In this document: positions 63,052 through 64,000 of the stretch, piece by piece
How the letters are laid out: each line of letters starts with the position of its first letter
Numbering within the stretch: position 1 is the stretch's first letter
Assembly: GCA_903876715.1 (NCBI GenBank)
Contig: CAIRBF010000289.1
Span: 1 to 64,000 of the forward strand
Reading direction: 5' to 3'
From: an uncultured beta proteobacterium
GTDB lineage: Bacteria > Pseudomonadota > Gammaproteobacteria > Burkholderiales > Burkholderiaceae_C
Length of the DNA stretch: 64,000 nucleotides
Made by a program: the position numbers and the translations under genes
Notes under the pieces: model-generated
What the model was told of the DNA's origin: nothing
Databases searched by the model: none
The model's input: only the letters and a program-made list of their open reading frames with translations

Positions 63052-64000
63052 CTAGGGTCGCCGTACGGACTGCTGTGCCACGCGGGCACCGCGCTCAACA
63101 TCGACACGCGCCAGCACGACCCAGCCGACGACGAAGAACAGCCCGGTGCACAGGATTGCCACGCGATGGTTGCCCCCCGTCACCCAGGTGACGATGCCGT
63201 AGGTCAGCGGCCCGACGATCGCAGACAGGCGCACTGCGAACGTCCACAGGCCGAAGAACTCGGCCAGACGGTCGGGGGGCGACAGCAGGCCGGCCATCGC
63301 GCGGCCAGCGGACTGGCTCGAGCCCATGCACAAGCCTGCCATGACAGCCGCCGCCCAGAACAACCCCGATCCAGTGGCCGCCGCCGCCAGCAGCGTCATC
63401 ACGATCCAGCCCGCCAGCGTGAGCGCCAGCGCTCGCCGGTGGCCGATGCGGTCCTGCCAGGTGCCGAAAACGAACGCTCCTGCGGCGGCGGCAATGTTGA
63501 CCAGGAAGACGAGCAGCATCGTTTCGATCTGCCGGAAACCCAGCACCTCGGCAGCGTACACCGCGGCCAGTGCAACCACGACAGAAATACCAGCCTGGTA
63601 GGCAACGGCGCAGGCCATGAGCCAGGCGAAATCCTCATAACGCCGCGCTTCACGCCAGGTCTGCCGCAGGCGCGCCAGCGACGCGACCACACCAACCTCA
63701 CTGACGCCGCCAAGCTGCGGCTGCGCGCGCTCACGCAGCAGCATGAAGGTCGGCAAACTGGCCAGCGCATAGACCGCGGCCGTCAGCAACATCGTCACCG
63801 GAACGAAATGCGAGGCCGGCAATGAATGGCCCTGAGCCCACAGCACGTAGCCCAGGCTCAAGCCCAAGGTCAGCATGCCGCCAAGATAGCCAAAGCTCCA
63901 GCCCCAGCCCGAAACGCGCCCGAGCGATTCTCGACGCGACAACTCGGGCAGGAAAGCGGCAATCAAGGACTCGCCAACGGCATAGAAGAAGCTGGACAGG
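63052..64000 (-). CDS. MFS transporter, UMF1/Atg22-like (N-terminus beyond the right edge)
   Basis: The frame continues without a stop to the window edge, so the start is outside; a TTG at 63966 is internal. The visible 316 residues contain about nine membrane helices and the segments FFYAVGESLIAAFLPELS and GRVSGWGWSFGYLGGML, typical of the UMF1/Atg22 branch of the major facilitator superfamily. The substrate is unknown; Atg22 relatives export amino acids. It ends 45 bp before etfB on the same strand, so read-through into the etf operon is possible. Confidence 0.85.
   Translation of the reverse strand, partial: LSSFFYAVGESLIAAFLPELSRRESLGRVSGWGWSFGYLGGMLTLGLSLGYVLWAQGHSLPASHFVPVTMLLTAAVYALASLPTFMLLRERAQPQLGGVSEVGVVASLARLRQTWREARRYEDFAWLMACAVAYQAGISVVVALAAVYAAEVLGFRQIETMLLVFLVNIAAAAGAFVFGTWQDRIGHRRALALTLAGWIVMTLLAAAATGSGLFWAAAVMAGLCMGSSQSAGRAMAGLLSPPDRLAEFFGLWTFAVRLSAIVGPLTYGIVTWVTGGNHRVAILCTGLFFVVGWVVLARVDVERGARVAQQSVRRP

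Overview
The window is GC-rich chromosomal DNA that reads as a betaproteobacterium of the order Burkholderiales. The evidence is the gene order rpsB-tsf-pyrH-frr-uppS-cdsA-dxr-rseP-bamA-skp-lpxD-fabZ-lpxA-lpxB-rnhB, the ndk-rlmN-pilW-rodZ-ispG-hisS-bamB-der-hfq-hflXKC-DUF2065-hisZ-purA order, and a run of perfect hairpins in the sucA leader that matches the Burkholderiales-specific sucA RNA motif. Almost all of it is core genome. No insertion sequence, prophage, CRISPR array or rRNA operon was seen.

Layout: 1-554 is the start of a gene (minus strand, running off the left edge) made entirely of an 8-residue (24-bp) repeat. 743-2595 is a NarL-type response regulator and its histidine kinase, divergent from an orphan CheA/CheW-like gene (2857-4062) that is followed by pobA. 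5250-20298 (minus) is the large translation, phospholipid, isoprenoid, outer-membrane and lipid A cluster, transcribed from rpsB down to an RNA methyltransferase. 20537-23446 (plus) holds a D-amino-acid dehydrogenase and nnr. 23447-25765 (minus) is rnr, which carries an in-frame TAG and has no ordinary start codon; a tRNA-Leu(CAG) lies immediately upstream on the other strand. 25968-42492 (minus) is the ndk to phosphoribosyltransferase cluster. 42565-46230 holds rluB, scpB and rluD, and bamD diverges at 46304. 47139-53374 has a DinG/YoaA helicase, a DUF465 protein, zapE, lpd and odhB. 53478-56336 is sucA with its structured leader. 56802-58376 is an orphan peptide-type solute-binding protein. 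58500-63006 (minus) is etfB-etfA-acyl-CoA dehydrogenase-nitronate monooxygenase behind a palindromic operator candidate. The right edge holds a partial MFS transporter.

How the genes work together: the main cluster couples ribosome components (S2, EF-Ts, Frr) to envelope assembly. UppS, Dxr and IspG make isoprenoid precursors and the lipid carrier, CdsA makes CDP-diacylglycerol, LpxD/A/B and FabZ make lipid A and fatty acids, and BamA/B/D with Skp insert outer-membrane proteins. SucA, OdhB and Lpd form the 2-oxoglutarate dehydrogenase complex. EtfAB accepts electrons from the acyl-CoA dehydrogenase beside it.

The points most worth a second look are the interrupted rnr, the octapeptide-repeat protein at the left edge, the sucA leader, the CheA-derived orphan, a 71-codon ORF fitted exactly between hfq and hflX, and the palindrome before etfB. 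I did not find convincing evidence of a wholly new multi-gene system.
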